Below the pieces are notes generated by a model. That model had not been told where the DNA came from and ran no database searches. It was given only the letters and a program-made list of their open reading frames with translations. Shown piece by piece: positions 22,121 to 34,740 of a DNA stretch of 64,000 nucleotides; within the stretch, counting starts at the first letter, position 1, and every line of letters begins with the position of its first letter. The translations under genes and the position numbers were made by a program. The stretch is from Hysterangium stoloniferum (taxonomy: Eukaryota; Basidiomycota; Agaricomycetes; Hysterangiales; Hysterangiaceae), in contig WHVD01000147.1 of assembly GCA_015178975.1 (NCBI GenBank), positions 1 through 64,000 on the forward strand, read 5' to 3'.

Positions 22121-25100
22121 ATGACTATGGGCAAGAACCAAACACCTAGGTCTTCATCAGCTCCGAGTAGCTCCATGCCTCATCAAAAATCCGCTAACTT
22201 GGAACCACCCCGTAATGTCACTTTGAGGAAGTCTTCGTCGACTCACCAAGGATCAACTCCTCCGGAGGATCCCTCTGGAGTAGTAGCTGAATCATCAACT
22301 AACATTCCCCCAGACCCACCTGAAGAATGCTCGTCACCCGGGCAGTTGAACGCCCCTGGAGCCAATGTTGAGCCTGGTCGAGCACCCACGCCCGTTCTCA
22401 AGTTCCCTCCGAGACAGGTTATTCTTAAGCAGTTCCTCGGAGGTCATATGGTTTATGCTCAGCCCATCGACTTGCAATGGGATATGTACTACACCGATCC
22501 AATCTCCGAGGATCTGGTTACTCCCTTTGTGGAGGAGTACAATTGGATTATCCCATTTTACCAGTGACTGTAGCAGTTTGGTTAGGTCATTCCCAGGCGA
22601 TCTTATCGGCACGAGATTTATTCACGCGACCAGGGAACCTCGAGGACTTGACCCGATCGATTCCTGAATGGTCGAACGAGGTGACAACCGCTACGGAAGG
22701 AGGAAGAAGGATTCTCAAGCGGGAGGTGTTTTCTCTATTCCTTGAAGCACTTCGTACGCATGATGATGCGTTGCAGATCCTGCACGTCCTGCTCGGCGGA
22801 GATCATGTCATGCCTAAGGTTGACTACCAGTACATGTACATCTGTATGTTGGAGGTGTCTCTCAATGGAGTCACGCCAAATCTGCCATTTGCATACTTCA
22901 CTTTAAGGGGTTGGCTGAAGCGAAATCAAAGAAGACTCAATAAGATGCTTTTAGAGGTACTCCTCCCCTATAATGACTCGATTCAGGTCCCCGATTCGCC
23001 TATCTCCACGACTAATTCATTCATTCACAACCTAAATGGGTCTCCAGATACTCGTTTCCTATGTTCTCTCAACCATCCTGTGATATTGGAGGATTTTCCA
23101 CTGGACTTGAGGACACAGGTGAAAGAACACCTTCAAGAAAAGAGGGTTGAGGTCTGTGCTCCCTTTCATCAACCTCAGCTGTGTTGACTCCTGAACATGA
23201 TGGAGATCGAGAGACAAATCGCGATGGAACCCGGTCCCACACCTTTTCAGGGAGATCCTCGCTCTCGCGTCATGTTTGAGGGAGTTTCCAACAGCTGTAA
23301 TGTATTCAGGGGATTCTCTTAGATAGCTCAATATATGCTATAGTGTCACAGAGCTTCAACAATAAAACAAGCAAAGGTCCAGTAATTTAAATACTGATAG
23401 ATTAATGAGCTGCGCTATGAAGCTTAAACAACTCAAATCAATGCTTATTTTGATTATTGAAAGGTTCAATAGAACTGTGTATGACTCTTTTAGCAAATAC
23501 AAGAACTATTCCTTGAGAATAGGGGCTGGAAGCTGAATATATGCGCAGTAACTTGGTAGAGACTTGATATAAGAGCTTCGGATTCTTGTATGCTTATTTG
23601 TGACTATTAATAGTTATTTAACAAGGTGTTAAATAATTTATTAATAGAGAAAATAAATTGTATTGGATTATCTGAGTGCTTGTACTTGATTAATTCAATA
23701 AACTTAGGGCTGGGCCTTGAGTAATCTAGTATTGGCAGGGATTTCAGTAAGGATACTTAGATACTCATTAGGTTTATTATCTAATTAATAAGCCTAAAGG
23801 GTAGCTGTGAGGCTGGGGAACTTAGATGATTAGCTAAGTCCAAGAGTTGCTGACAAAGATTCAAGATGCTGCAAGTGTAGGTGCTTGCAGTGAGTGTATC
23901 AGACTAAGGCTATTATTGTCCTTAGGATGATTAGATAAGCTGGTGCTGTGCTGCAAATATGAGAGAGATAGATTGGTTTTATTGGAAACTTGGCCCTCCT
24001 TATATACATTTTGATAACTCAATGATTAGCTAACTATTTAGTTTATGAGGTCATTAGTGAGATCATAATGACCTCATATTCTACTCATTATTTACCCTTT
24101 GTTTAACATGTGATTCCCTTCTCTGAGACAAGGGTTCTAACCTCTTGCTTGAACATGAAGGTTCAAGGCCGCGGTCCCGGGACGGAAGCAAACGATGAGT
24201 CGGCAGAACCTAATAATGACTCGGGTAGTCACGTTCGTGACTTGTGTGACTCGGGTAGTCACATCCGTGACCTGTGTGACATCCCGACACCGGAGGCTTA
24301 TGTAATAGGTCACATGACTCCAAAAATGCGCAAACTAGGCTGCAGCAAGGTGCCGAAAGGTAATAACTAAGTAAATAAAATATAAATAATTAGTTAAAAA
24401 TTATAATAAATTAACTAAGATATAATAGCATAATATGAGTTCATATATGCTATTATTATGCGAAGTTAAAAGGAATAGAGCCTATATTTCACAATAAAAA
24501 TATAATAAAAAATACAATAAATTCGAGAAAATATTAATAAATTCAAAGAAAATTAAGAGAAAATTATGAGATAAAGCTGATACCTCACAACAGCCCTAAC
24601 GTCAGGAACGAGGTGACCACTGTCAGAAACTGATTGGTCACCAGCAAGGGTCGACCGTCCTTCTCTACAGAATTCACTGAGGGTATAGCTGGCCCAGTCG
24701 CTGATCGAGGATCGCTGAACCCAGACGGTCCCCGCCATTCTCTGCCAATCACTTCGAATCCCTTCTTGCCATCAGGAGGACCCCCTAGCGATTCATCTGG
24801 GAGTTCGAATACTTCAGACTGAGGAGGGAACTCGGGACGTGGGGCATGCCACAATGGAGTGCCTAATACCCCTTTTCGAACTCCGATGCGGTCTCAAGCT
24901 AGCGTGCTTATTGATGACTTACCTAAGGACAAGAAGATCACTCTTAACACCAACGACCTCAAGATCAAATGGTCTGACCTCCCCGAATACGATGGAGCCC
25001 AATCCAAGGCCTTGGATTATATCATGGACATCATATCATGAGTCTTGCGGAGATATCAGACTGTTTGAGTGTTCTGTTAGGAGTTGCTCTGCCAAGACGA

Positions 25101-25925
25101 CTCACGAGGAATGCTAAAGTCTGGTGGAGCACCCTAGACCGTGAGCATCGTACTGAATTCAGTCAATCTCATGGGTCATATCTTTGGGGCATTGTGGAAA
25201 GATTGCTTGGAACCCACTGGCGTGAATCCTTGGCCTTAGAATGGGAAGCCATGAAATTTCGACAAGCTGGTCACGATCGTGAGACACCCATCCACTATAT
25301 CCAGTGGAGAGTTAAACTCTATCATTTCCTGTACGGGTTCCACCAGGAAAGAGGAGATGAGACACGCAGACTCATTCTCACGCTGCCTACAGAATGGCTC
25401 TACCTTCTTCAAGGACAACCCATCGACGATATCGTGAGTTTGCAGACTTATGCTAATAACCTGCAAGAAGCTCTGATTAACGCTTGGGTCCAAACACACC
25501 GGGAACGTTACAGGTTTCAGAAACCGCATGTAATGTTATCAGAGGGTCAGGAATTGGATTTTAGAGTCACCGACGACTTCTCTTCACCTAACCATGTTCT
25601 TGTTAGTGAGACTAACGAGAGAGGCTCGATGAGAAGGACCGTCCCTGACGTCGCTAATCCAACGCAGGGAAAGTGTCACGGAAAAATGTTCTTCGAAAGG
25701 AGTAACAAGAAGAGCTCGGTCAAACCCACCAAGGAATGTTGGATATGCGGAAGTCTGGAGCATTTCAAGATAGATTGCCCCCACGCTGGCAAAATGTCTC
25801 ATTATGTCTCTATCAACAAATGCTCCACACAGGATATGTCAGAGGAAGCTGAGGAGCAAAGGTTATATGAAGCGGTTCATGGACTATCTATACAAGGACA
25901 AGTAAATAGCTCTGATGATGAATGA
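22121..25925 (+). pseudogene. Gypsy A gag
   Basis: Starts MTMGKNQTPRSSSAPSS, with a proline/serine-rich first part. A frameshift near 22555 moves the frame to the one ending at 23187 (VWLGHSQAILSARDLF, LLGGDHVMPKVDYQYMY). Element Y2 interrupts at 23296-24589. Further parts are 24859-25041 (DLPEYDGAQSKALDYIMDII) and 25038-25925 (RNAKVWWSTLDREHRTEF, WIVERLLG-like gag core). It ends with a zinc knuckle CWICGSLEHFKIDC (C-x2-C-x4-H-x4-C) near 25738-25780. Assembly of the particle and RNA binding are the family roles. It is unusually long for a gypsy gag. Confidence 0.85.
23296..24589 (+). repeat. Long solo-LTR-like element Y2 within gypsy A gag
   Basis: 1294 bp, TGTAATGTATTC to TACCTCACA, flanked by exact ACAGC (23291-23295, 24590-24594). 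It is nearly identical to Y1; differences include TTAGATAAGCTGGTGCTG near 23930 and a few substitutions. Confidence 0.9.
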
Positions 25926-26308
25926 CTATTGTTTCCATTTATGCACCTCGAGTCAGAGACAATTTAGTACGGGAGGAAAATCGAACGACTAGTGAAGCTC
26001 TTCCGTCTGAAGTCTATGTATCCATACTCGCCGCAGATTTCTTCAAAAAGGGAGACCGGTTGAGTGCTCACCGGCAGGACCTTGAAGGCCTGACTGAGAA
26101 TTACCATCAGACTGGAGATCCTCACGAACAAACCAGCTTGAACTCGCTCTGTTCACCTGGAGCTGAGTTGACACATTCCCATTTGATCCCGGAAACCCCC
26201 CCGACTTACTACCATATGATGACTCGGATTCGGAGGACAGCGACAGTGATCCAGTATTGGATTCCACTTCGAAGCATATTCCTTGTCGAAGTGAGCGCAG
26301 GAACGTAA
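25922..26308 (+). CDS. Gypsy A linker ORF overlapping the end of gag
   Basis: The gag stop and this start share ATGA (25922-25925). The 128-residue frame has no domain I recognise and a serine/threonine-rich middle. The following pol frame opens at 26443 after stops, so it may be a decayed stretch between gag and protease rather than a separate protein. Confidence 0.35.
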   Translation: MTIVSIYAPRVRDNLVREENRTTSEALPSEVYVSILAADFFKKGDRLSAHRQDLEGLTENYHQTGDPHEQTSLNSLCSPGAELTHSHLIPETPPTYYHMMTRIRRTATVIQYWIPLRSIFLVEVSAGT

Positions 26309-26442
26309 GCTTGTCCCTGTGCAAGGAAAGTAAGAGGCCTAGAATCCAATACCCTCATCCCAGTCAACTGATGAAGGAGGATACTACGATCCGTTATTGA
26401 AAATGGGACCCCCCCAGTGGTTACTCTAGCATAGGAGTTGCA

Positions 26443-29400
26443 GTGCTCCATGTTTTCAGTCATGTAGGAACTCCCAATTCACCTGAACGTATTAAAGTCC
26501 GAATGGACACGGGAGCGGATCTTTCCCTTATATTGGAGCAATTCTACAAGGGGCTGCAGGGCACGTATAAGTTGAAACAAGGACTCAAGTTACATCAAAT
26601 CCAGCTCACGGGTAACGCTAAGGTTATCGGATATGTTAATATTCCTATTTACCTGGAGGATGACAGTGGAACGTTACTGAAGTTCGTGGCAGAAACTTAT
26701 GTCGTTAGAGGAATGACGGTGCCAATTCTTTTAGGAGAAGATTTCCATATTAATTACGAAATTGGTACTCTAAGAGATCAGGCGTTGGGATCTAGACTTA
26801 TTCTCCCGGGACGACAGGGTTTGATTCCAGCCAGTTCTTCCAAGGAACCTCAACATTTAACCTTCACCGTCAACAAGGCCCCTTTCGGGAAGCATGAGAA
26901 GGAGCAACCCAAGCTCACCTCTCTTCCCGATAAAGGCGTGCATACTGAAAGAGTCGCACGAGCCTTGGAGGACTGCACTATCGATTCAGAGTCAGCCAGA
27001 CTAGTGCCCATTTTTGTTGAAGATCTAAAGGGCGAGGAGTGGATTGTTGAAGGAATTGTATTGCAAAATGACGACGGTTCCATATTAGCCACACCAATTA
27101 CGGCAATTTCAAGGAATAGTGCGGCAGTACCCTTGGCCAATCCATCGCTAACCCCTAAGACTATCCGACGAGGGGAGACAATAGGGATAATCCATGACCC
27201 CGCTCATTGGGCTCACAAGCCCAGGTCACTTGAGGAGAAAGGTTTAATGGCAGCAGGCATGACCAAGATTGCACACCTTATCAAAAGTCTCTCTCAACTT
27301 GAAGAGGACCGTCAATCTGCCTCAGAGAGGCCTAAGCCACCTGTTGAATCAGAGATTGTGGATGATTTCGAACCGCCTGGTCCTAAGACGGCCACGGTGG
27401 CTGATAATGAGAAATTTGTCTCAGAGGCTCTTCACAAGCTAGTCAATTTGGGACCAGATATACCAATGGAGGTCCTGCCACGTCTCAGATCAGTTTTGAC
27501 TGAGAATGTTAAGGCTTTCGGAGTCGATGGATGGTTAGGGCAAGTGGAATGCAGAGTCCCTGTCCCCTTGAAAGAGGGCGCCCAGCCCATATCCATGCCT
27601 ATGTTCCCTTCGTCCCCTGCCAATAGGAGAGTTATAGACGAGCAAATGGATACCTGGTTCGAACAGGGTGTCATTGAGCCATCTAAAAGCCCCTGGGGGG
27701 CACCAGCCTTTGTAGTATATCGCAATGGTAAACCGCGGGTGGTCATTGACTATCGGAAACTTAATCATCTCACTGTTCCAGATGAATTCCCTTTACCACG
27801 TCAATCAGAGATCATGCAAGCGCTGTCGGGATCAAATGTTCTCTCTTCTTTCGACACGCTAGCTGGGTTTACTCAATTAGAAATGTTGGAGGATGATAAG
27901 CCCAAAACAGCCTTCAGATCTCATAGAGGGCTGTGGCAATTTAAAAGGATGCTGTTCAGGCTCAGAAATGGCCCCTCCACATTTCAGCGCGTCATGCAAA
28001 CAGTTTTAGCACCCTACTTGTGGATCTTTTGTTTGGTCTACATCGACAACATAGTAATATTCTCTAAGAATTGGGATGATCATTTGCTTCACCTAAATCA
28101 GGTGCTTGGTGCTATCGCTTCGGCCGGCATCACTCTCTCTCCCAAGAAATGTTTTATCAGATATAATTCGATCTTGTTGTTGGGTCATAAAGTATCCAGG
28201 TTGGGTTTTTCAACCCATCAAGAGAAAGTTCATGCTATATTGGAATTGGCCCCACCCACTAAGGTTTCTGAACTGCAACGGTTCCTCGGAATAGTCCTTT
28301 ACTTTTTGGCGTATATACCATTCTATTCATGGATGGTGTCCCCTTTATTCTCACTCCTAAAAAAGGGAACACCCTGGATGTGGACCGCTGAACATGTCAG
28401 AGCTTATGAGGATGTTAAAGCCGCACTAGGATCAGCACCAGTGCTGGGACATCCAGTTAGCGGGATGCCCTATCGATTATATACAGACGCCTCTAGGTTG
28501 TTGTCTCCAACAAGTCCAGAAGATGGCTTTAGGAGACTTGATGGACACTAAAATCTATGCCCAAGCCAAGTTAGCTTTTGACCGTGCGCAGGATGTGCCA
28601 TCCTTTGTTCATCGGTATAAAACCAAACAGCCCGAGATCGAGTGGTCGGATTCATGGGGATCCACTTTCAAGGCGACTGAAGTTACTGTTGAACGAGTCA
28701 TTGCATATTGGAGTTGCACGCTGAAAAGCGCTGAATGTAACTATTCTGCCACTGAACAGGAAGCGTTAGCAGTGAAGGAGGGACTAATTGTAAGAGCAAC
28801 TCTAAGAGTGGATATCACACTAGTAGAGGAAATCCAAAGGTATATATAAATGACTAAATACAAGATAACTATCTACTCACCTAGTAGAGGAAATCCAAAG
28901 AGAAAAGTCTAAGGAAACTCTACCAGGTGTGACATGTCAGCTATACAGCACGCAGTGTATTTTCCCACGCCTTAAGCGCCCTCTTACATCAGTTCAATGT
29001 ACCCTATAAAGAATAAGATGTCCTGTTATGAGGAGGTATAAAATGGAATAGACAATAAGGCATAGTCTGGGGGGTACTAATCTGGGGAAAATAAAGTGTG
29101 CATGACTTGTCCCCTTACACTAATCCACTTCCAACCCTTCATTGAAGGTGAACATTTCTACTCATTACGGACCATGCAGCTCTGCAATGGGCTAGATCGT
29201 ACGAGAACACTAATCGTCGACTAGCCGCATGGGGGGTGATATACGCTGCATTTCCAGGTCTCGAAATTTTACATCGAGCAGGAAGAGTTCACAGTAACGT
29301 GGACCCACTGTCCAGACTCCCTCGGGTACCAGCCTTCGTGAGCCCTATTAGAGATGATTTACAAGCTATCACCTCGACCTCTCTGGACAAGAGTACTGAG

Positions 29401-29508
29401 GAAAATCTATGGAAGGATGAACCTGCTAAGAAGGCGGTCTTCTCAATCATACACGATTCTATGGAACCTTTTGGAGTAACTCAAAAGGTCCGAATGGGAT
29501 TCTCATAA
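26443..29508 (+). pseudogene. Gypsy A protease, reverse transcriptase, RNase H
   Basis: Aspartic protease: RMDTGADLSLI near 26500 and VPILLGEDFH near 26730. Reverse transcriptase: VVIDYRKLN, FPLPRQSEIMQAL, SSFDTLAGFTQLEM, FKRMLFRLRNGPSTFQRVMQ, and LVYIDNIVIFSK with the second catalytic Asp replaced by Asn (AAC at 28048-28050). RNase H: YTDASRL near 28480, then a frameshift to the 28523 frame (SAECNYSATEQEALAVKEG with its Glu). A 333-bp MITE interrupts at 28788. The domain resumes at 29124 and ends GRVHSNVDPLSRLPR near 29330. One frame of 702 residues covers protease to RNase H start. Confidence 0.9.
28788..29120. mobile_element. 333-bp MITE with TAA duplication
   Basis: Inserted in the RNase H codons GLI|HF. 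Ends TTGTAAGAGC and CCCCTTACAC are imperfect inverted repeats, and the 3-bp flanks TAA (28785-28787, 29121-29123) match the TWA preference of PIF/Harbinger elements. Inside is a direct repeat CTAGTAGAGGAAATCCAAAG (near 28819 and 28883). It is non-coding. Confidence 0.65.
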
Positions 29509-29548
29509 TGCAGTAAGGGATGATCAGGAGGATGAGTCTGACTTTGCA

Positions 29549-31081
29549 TTGCATCACCCTCAGCTGCTAATCAGTATCAAGGAGGGATACATAAAGAAAT
29601 TTCTAGAGGGATACATAAAGAAATTTCTAGAGGGATACTCGAAAGACCCAGTTTTCAGAAACCTCTACGCTCTAGATACCCCTTCACCCAATGCGGTTGT
29701 TACTCCTTCTCACTACTTTGTGGGAGCAAACAGACTCCTGTACTTTCGTGACTTGGACTGGAAAAGTCGAGTCTGCGTGCCCAGAACCATGACTAACTCT
29801 ATCTTAAGGTTGGTACATGACAACCCTTTTGAGGGAGCACACGCCAGAGGTCAGCGATTGTTCAATCTGATGAAAGACCGGTTCTTTTGGCCAAAAATGC
29901 TGCAGGATTGCGTGTCATACGCGCATACCTGCAACATCTGCCAAAAGACCAAAATCGATCGCACCACCCATCAAGGAGCCCTCAGACCCGCCGACATACC
30001 TTTTAGGCCTTTCGAAATAGTTTCTATGGACTTGATCACTGGACTACCCGACTTGGGAAAGGATTTGTATTCAGCAGTCTGTTTCGCTATTACAATACCT
30101 ACTTTCTCGAACCTTACGGCTGAAGGATTTGCACGAATGTTTGTCAAACAAGTGGCCAGCCCTTTCGGACTGCCCTTCTCAAATAATCTGCGATCGGGAC
30201 AAGAGATGGACCTGCAGGTTCTGGCGGGAAGTCTGTAAGATTTATGGTACCACCCTTGCAGTGTCTTCTGCCCATCATCCCCAGACGGATGGACAGACGG
30301 AGAATATGAATGCGACCATAGAACAAATGCTTCGAGCCTATTGTGCTTCTGCTAAGGAGAGCTGGTCCCAATGGATTGAGGTGGTAGTCCACACGTACAA
30401 CTCAACCGTTCACAGTTCCACGAACTAAGCTCCGGCCTTCCTATTAATGAGATACCTCCCAAGAGGGATGTCTTGAGTTCTAGGAGGTGACGAACCCCTA
30501 GTTCCCTATCGGACAGCCCTATGGCCGACCAATGGATTCTCGAACTAGAACATCATCGGCAGATGGCGTGGGATTCAATCGCTCGAGCACAAGAGATTCA
30601 GGCAGGAGCGTATAACAAGAAGCAAAGACCTGTAGAAGATATCTCTGAGGGAGACTTTGTATTGGTGAACCCCCACTCCCTCGAACTGGTGGAAGTCAAG
30701 GGAATGGGGAAGAAACTAATACAAAGACGGATTGGACCATTCGAGGTCCTTGAGAAATTGAACCCTCAAGTATTTAGGCTTAAGATTCCCCCGGAGTACC
30801 CGATGCATCCAGTCATTAATCGGGACCATCTACGGAAATATCAACCCTCTCCTCCCAACCTCGGTCCAAGACCCCAACTTGAGAACCTAAGAGAGTTGAA
30901 ATCAGATCATGAAGAATATGAAGTCGAAACTATTGTTGGACATAGAAAACAGCGAAATCATCTGCTATTTAGGGTGCACTGGAAAGGTTATGGACCTGAA
31001 GAGGATTTGTGGTTAAACAGTACTAACCTCAGAAATGCCCCAGCACTTCTGAGGGCATACAAGGCGCTGTTCAAAATCTAA
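29549..31081 (+). pseudogene. Gypsy A integrase with chromodomain
   Basis: H2C2 zinc region LRLVHDNPFEGAHARGQRLF to TCNICQKTK near 29800-29950; core start VSMDLITGLP near 30025; HPQTDGQTENMNATIEQML near 30275-30330. Then a GPF module (RRIGPFEVLEKL) and chromodomain (YEVETIVGHRKQRNHLLFRV, HWKGYGPEEDLWLN) ending at 31081. A' has an extra 8-residue stretch (FVAVNKLTR) missing here near 30080, an in-frame 24-bp deletion. A frameshift follows near 30175, a stop at 30426 and another shift before 30521. A unit of KKFLEGYI is repeated in tandem at 29590-29640, in both copies. Confidence 0.9.
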
Positions 31082-31441
31082 TGGGATATATGCACTCGAG
31101 GAATCGTCTATTCTATCATTTATTCCATTTCTTTCGTAACTTCCTTTCAGAAACATCTCAGTCGTTCAGTGAGCCATCTCATTGGCTTTTATTCTCTTTC
31201 ATTTTTCTATCCCTCCGGTCGGTTGGGACAACCACTAATTGGCGGTGGACACATTTACCCAAAACCCAGCCACAATTAATGAATCTCGTTTAACGACCAA
31301 CCAAGCGGAGTTTCAATTCAATATATATATAAAAAAAGTACACGTAAATTCGCATAAATTTTCTTTATCTTTCATACCACATCCTTCACCTATCTACAGC
31401 CCTTCCCTCTACCTTCAACTTCACCACTTTATCGTGCTACA
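31082..31441 (+). other. Spacer between pol and additional ORF of gypsy A
   Basis: Non-coding in both element copies. It contains a TATATATATAAAAAA stretch near 31321-31337 about 110 bp before the next ORF, and a pyrimidine-rich run (TCTACAGCCCTTCCCTC) just before the ATG at 31442. These would fit an internal promoter; inference only. Confidence 0.3.
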
Positions 31442-32944
31442 ATGCTCCCATTCCAACAAAACAAGCAAGTCCTCCCTAAGTTCAAAAAGGTCCCATGGGC
31501 CCCGACGGCGAGTACATCCACGACCGGCGGGGGATTCATCACCCACATGCCTCGTACAGACAATGTTGAGAGAAATTGGAGTACCCAAGAACCAACCCCC
31601 CTGTCGACTTTCTCCTTTGGTGCTGAGCCGGGGGGGAATACCGGTACAGATTGGAGTAAGCCGTTAGGGCCCTCCTTCAGACCGTCATCAGAGGAAGTCA
31701 CTGCTACTATGCAGAGGCAGGAAACATTTATGGAAGAACACAACACAAGGAGGCTCACCCGCAAAAGAGAAAGGCATGCTGAGTATAGAAGTCAACAGGA
31801 GGTGAGGGGAGCAAGAGAAGGAGTCCCCTCCAAGCGACAGCGGCGTGAGGACAGAGCGTGATTCGGAAGCAGAGCTTCTGCGCCGATCCTTCCCCCCCCC
31901 GGGAGAGAAATGGGCTGACTTCACGGAGACCGAGGATAGCGAGGGTGGGACGCCTTGCATTAGGACGATGGGAAGCAAGAGCTGGAAGGAAAAGGAGGGT
32001 ACCATCTTTTATGACTGGGAACTACTTCGACGTATTAAGTTGCGACGAATAATCCTTACCCGGGGGGATGGTCAAGTGTTGCCCCCATGAGAAAAGGGAT
32101 ATCATAGGGGACCAATCGATTTTTCCTCGGATGAGGATGAGGAGGAAGACGAGAATAGGAATGATGCATACAGCATCCGATATCTGGGAGAGGATTGCCA
32201 CGAAGGGTTCCTCCTCCTGTCGAAAGTTCACTTCGTAACCAGCAACCCCAACCAAAGACAAACACGGAAATCGTCATCCAAAGTATGGAGGGGTCATCGC
32301 CCTAGTCAACTGTCACAGGAACGCGAACCTTCCACGATTCCAGTCCCATGCCTTTCGCCAATGTCGAGGCCCCTGTAATGTATTAGCCTTATTTTAATAT
32401 TATTTTCTGGAAAAAGGAGTCCAATGCTCTATCAAAGTGTGCAAATACTCAATTCACTACAAGGTAAAATAATTTAAGTATTTGATATTAATCAGTGGCA
32501 GCCTAAATAGACTTAGAACCCCTGAAGTCAAGAGTTTACTTGAATATATGCACCCTACTTCGCAAAGAAGGTTTTGAGAGCTGCTTGTGCAAGCTTGTTC
32601 TTTTTCTGTGATAACAACTACTAAAACAAGAATAACAATTTACTGATTCCAAAGCTAGATTTAACTTCAATGCTAGCTAGTTTATATATATTTTATACTA
32701 TTTATCAAACAGTAAAAATATTTATAAACAGGTCAAAAGATTAGATATAGAATAAAACACTATTTGACTAATATATGCTTTATTTACACTAACCTACAAG
32801 GTCTACTGTGATATTAACTTATCAGGATCTTAATGTAGTCTTAGGATCTTGCAAGGATATTCTCAGTATTTGTTTATGTGAATATGCTTTACTGATTCAC
32901 AATAAATGAACAAAGGAACGGGATTATTTGCAATATAATAAACA

Positions 32945-33325
32945 GTCAAATTACTCAACTAGAGGTGACTGAAGTCTTAAACTACAAATAACAATGTAGA
33001 GAAAACTAATAATCAAATACTCAATTAAGAGATGACTATAGTATAAGATTATTTATATATTATTAGTTGATAACCAACAACTCTAACTGAAGTGGAAATA
33101 ATATATAAAAGATAGCCAACTATTCAATTAAGAAGTGGCAAGGGGGAACAAAAGTCAACAACTCAGATTGAGGTGACAGGGGAACAGCAGATCAGTCAAC
33201 AGCTCAGATTGAGGTGACAAGGGATCTGATTGGGCCAACAACTCTGATAGAGGTGGCAAGGGTTTCCAACAGCTCAGATAGAGGTGGAATTAGATGTCCA
33301 ACTGCCCAGATAGGGGTGGAGTAGC
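32945..33325 (+). repeat. Degenerate tandem array upstream of the Z TATA box
   Basis: About eight to ten units of roughly 22-28 bp, typified by CAACAGCTCAGATTGAGGTG followed by ACAAGGG; the units at the right end are the most alike. It could serve as repeated U3 binding sites, by analogy with other LTRs; inference. Confidence 0.65.
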
Positions 33326-33767
33326 CTGCTTGCTGCAGTGACACACACAGATGTGGTGGATTGATGTGATAATATGATTGATTTTTTCTATTCAAGGCTG
33401 GAGCTGAGCTCCTTATATACATTTTAGTCTGAGACATTTAGAAGATTCTAGAAGATTTAATGATGTCATTCTGGGAGGAGTGATGTCATTTAGAATTTTC
33501 TAGAATTTTCTAGAGCATTGAGGAAGGTTCTAACTACTTCTAAGACACTATAGAATATTCTTGGCATAATGGAACATTGTAGAATTTTATAGAATATTCT
33601 ACAATATTCTATCTAATATTAGTACCTATTAACTAATGTTCCATTGGAAGCCACTGGAATGTTCCAGAGAGTTTCCTGTTTTTGTTGCAGTAGCATATAT
33701 GATGACATAATGCTCTCGCGCCTGTGCGCGCGCATGACACCCTTCGCGTCTTGTGACTGTCACGTGT

Positions 33768-33957
33768 TGTGACAGTCGCGCGCCTGTGTGACCGTCGCGC
33801 GCCTTTGTGACAGTCGCGCGCCTCTGTGACCGTCGCGCGCCTCTGTGACCGTCGCGCGCCTCTGTGACCGTCGCGCGCCTCTGTGACCGTCGCGCGCCTC
33901 TGTGACCGTCGTGCGCCTCTGTGACCGTCGCGTGCCTCTGTGACCGTCGCGCGCCCT
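33768..33957 (+). repeat. 19-bp GC-rich minisatellite in Z
   Basis: About ten units of TGTGACCGTCGCGCGCCTC with few changes. Each unit has GTGAC and GCGCGC. The array is open in all three frames on the minus strand, but that is a property of the 19-bp repeat and not evidence for a protein. Confidence 0.9.
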
Positions 33958-34451
33958 TGTGACAACTGTCACCTGTCATGACGGTTGTCACTCGTTGTGA
34001 CGATTTTCCCGCGCGCCGTGTAATAAACGCCAGGCCGGTTTTATATTATTATATAATTATTATATTTACTTTTAGTTAGTTATAAATATAATATTTTATT
34101 ATAATAATATAAAAATATATATATTTCGCCTTGATAATGCGCGAGTATTTCAAATCGCGTTTTGTCAGCGTCGGAGTTTGAAATATCATGTGAATGTCAC
34201 ATGATTACTCGCGCGTTGTGAATAAGCGCTGATTCGCCGACATATTAATCAAAAAAGAATAAAAAGTAGAAATTCAATTACTTGCTCAATTTATTAGATA
34301 GAAATACAAAATAAATTGTATAAATTCAGGATAAATCAAACAAATATTGTACAATTTAATCGTCGCAATATAATTACATTTGAATATTTGCTTTCGCAAT
34401 TTGTTAGGGGAAATTGTTTAAAAATTGGAAAAAACTTAGAAATACATAACA

Positions 34452-34740
34452 GCCCCCTCCCATCCTCCACCCAGCACACACTCCCTCAGCCCCGATTCTA
34501 ACGCCTTGTCTACCTCCCTCCCCAAAAGCTGTACCGGTCCCTACCCCACTTAGGATGTCGAGGCCCCCTCCCATCCTCCACCCGGCACACACTCCCTCAG
34601 CCCAATGCGAACCTTCCCTGATTCCAGTCCCACCCCTTTCGCCAACGTCAAGGCCCCCTCCCATCCTCCTCCCAGCACACACTCCCTCAGCCCTGATTCT
34701 GGCGCCTCATCTCCCTCCCTCCCCAAAAGCTGTACCGGTC
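34452..34740 (+). repeat. Tandem triplication in the Pro-rich linker of gypsy A
   Basis: Three copies of CCCTCCCATCCTCC followed by CAGCACACACTCCCTCAGCC at about 34455, 34563 and 34654. A' has only one (59140-59185), so the expansion happened in A. Confidence 0.75.

Larger units (their letters stand above)
32374..34451 (+). repeat. 2.08-kb LTR-like element Z with internal tandem repeats
   Basis: Begins TGTAATGTATTAGCC, ends TACATAACA, with exact GCCCC flanks (32369-32373, 34452-34456). A' has the empty site. It shares the first 11 bases and the CTCCTTATATACATTTT region (33408-33424) with Y1/Y2, so it is probably a solo LTR from a related family. Before the TATA lies an array of degenerate 26-bp units, after it a 19-bp GC-rich array. 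GTGTAATAAACGCC near 34018 may be a poly(A) signal. Confidence 0.8.

Noticed and set aside
33768..33957. CRISPR-like array
   Set aside because: Units are contiguous 19-mers without spacers, inside a eukaryotic LTR-like element.
33629..33991. Arg/His-rich repeat proteins on the minus strand (110-120 residues)
   Set aside because: They are translations of the 19-bp minisatellite in all three frames; an array without stops is always open.
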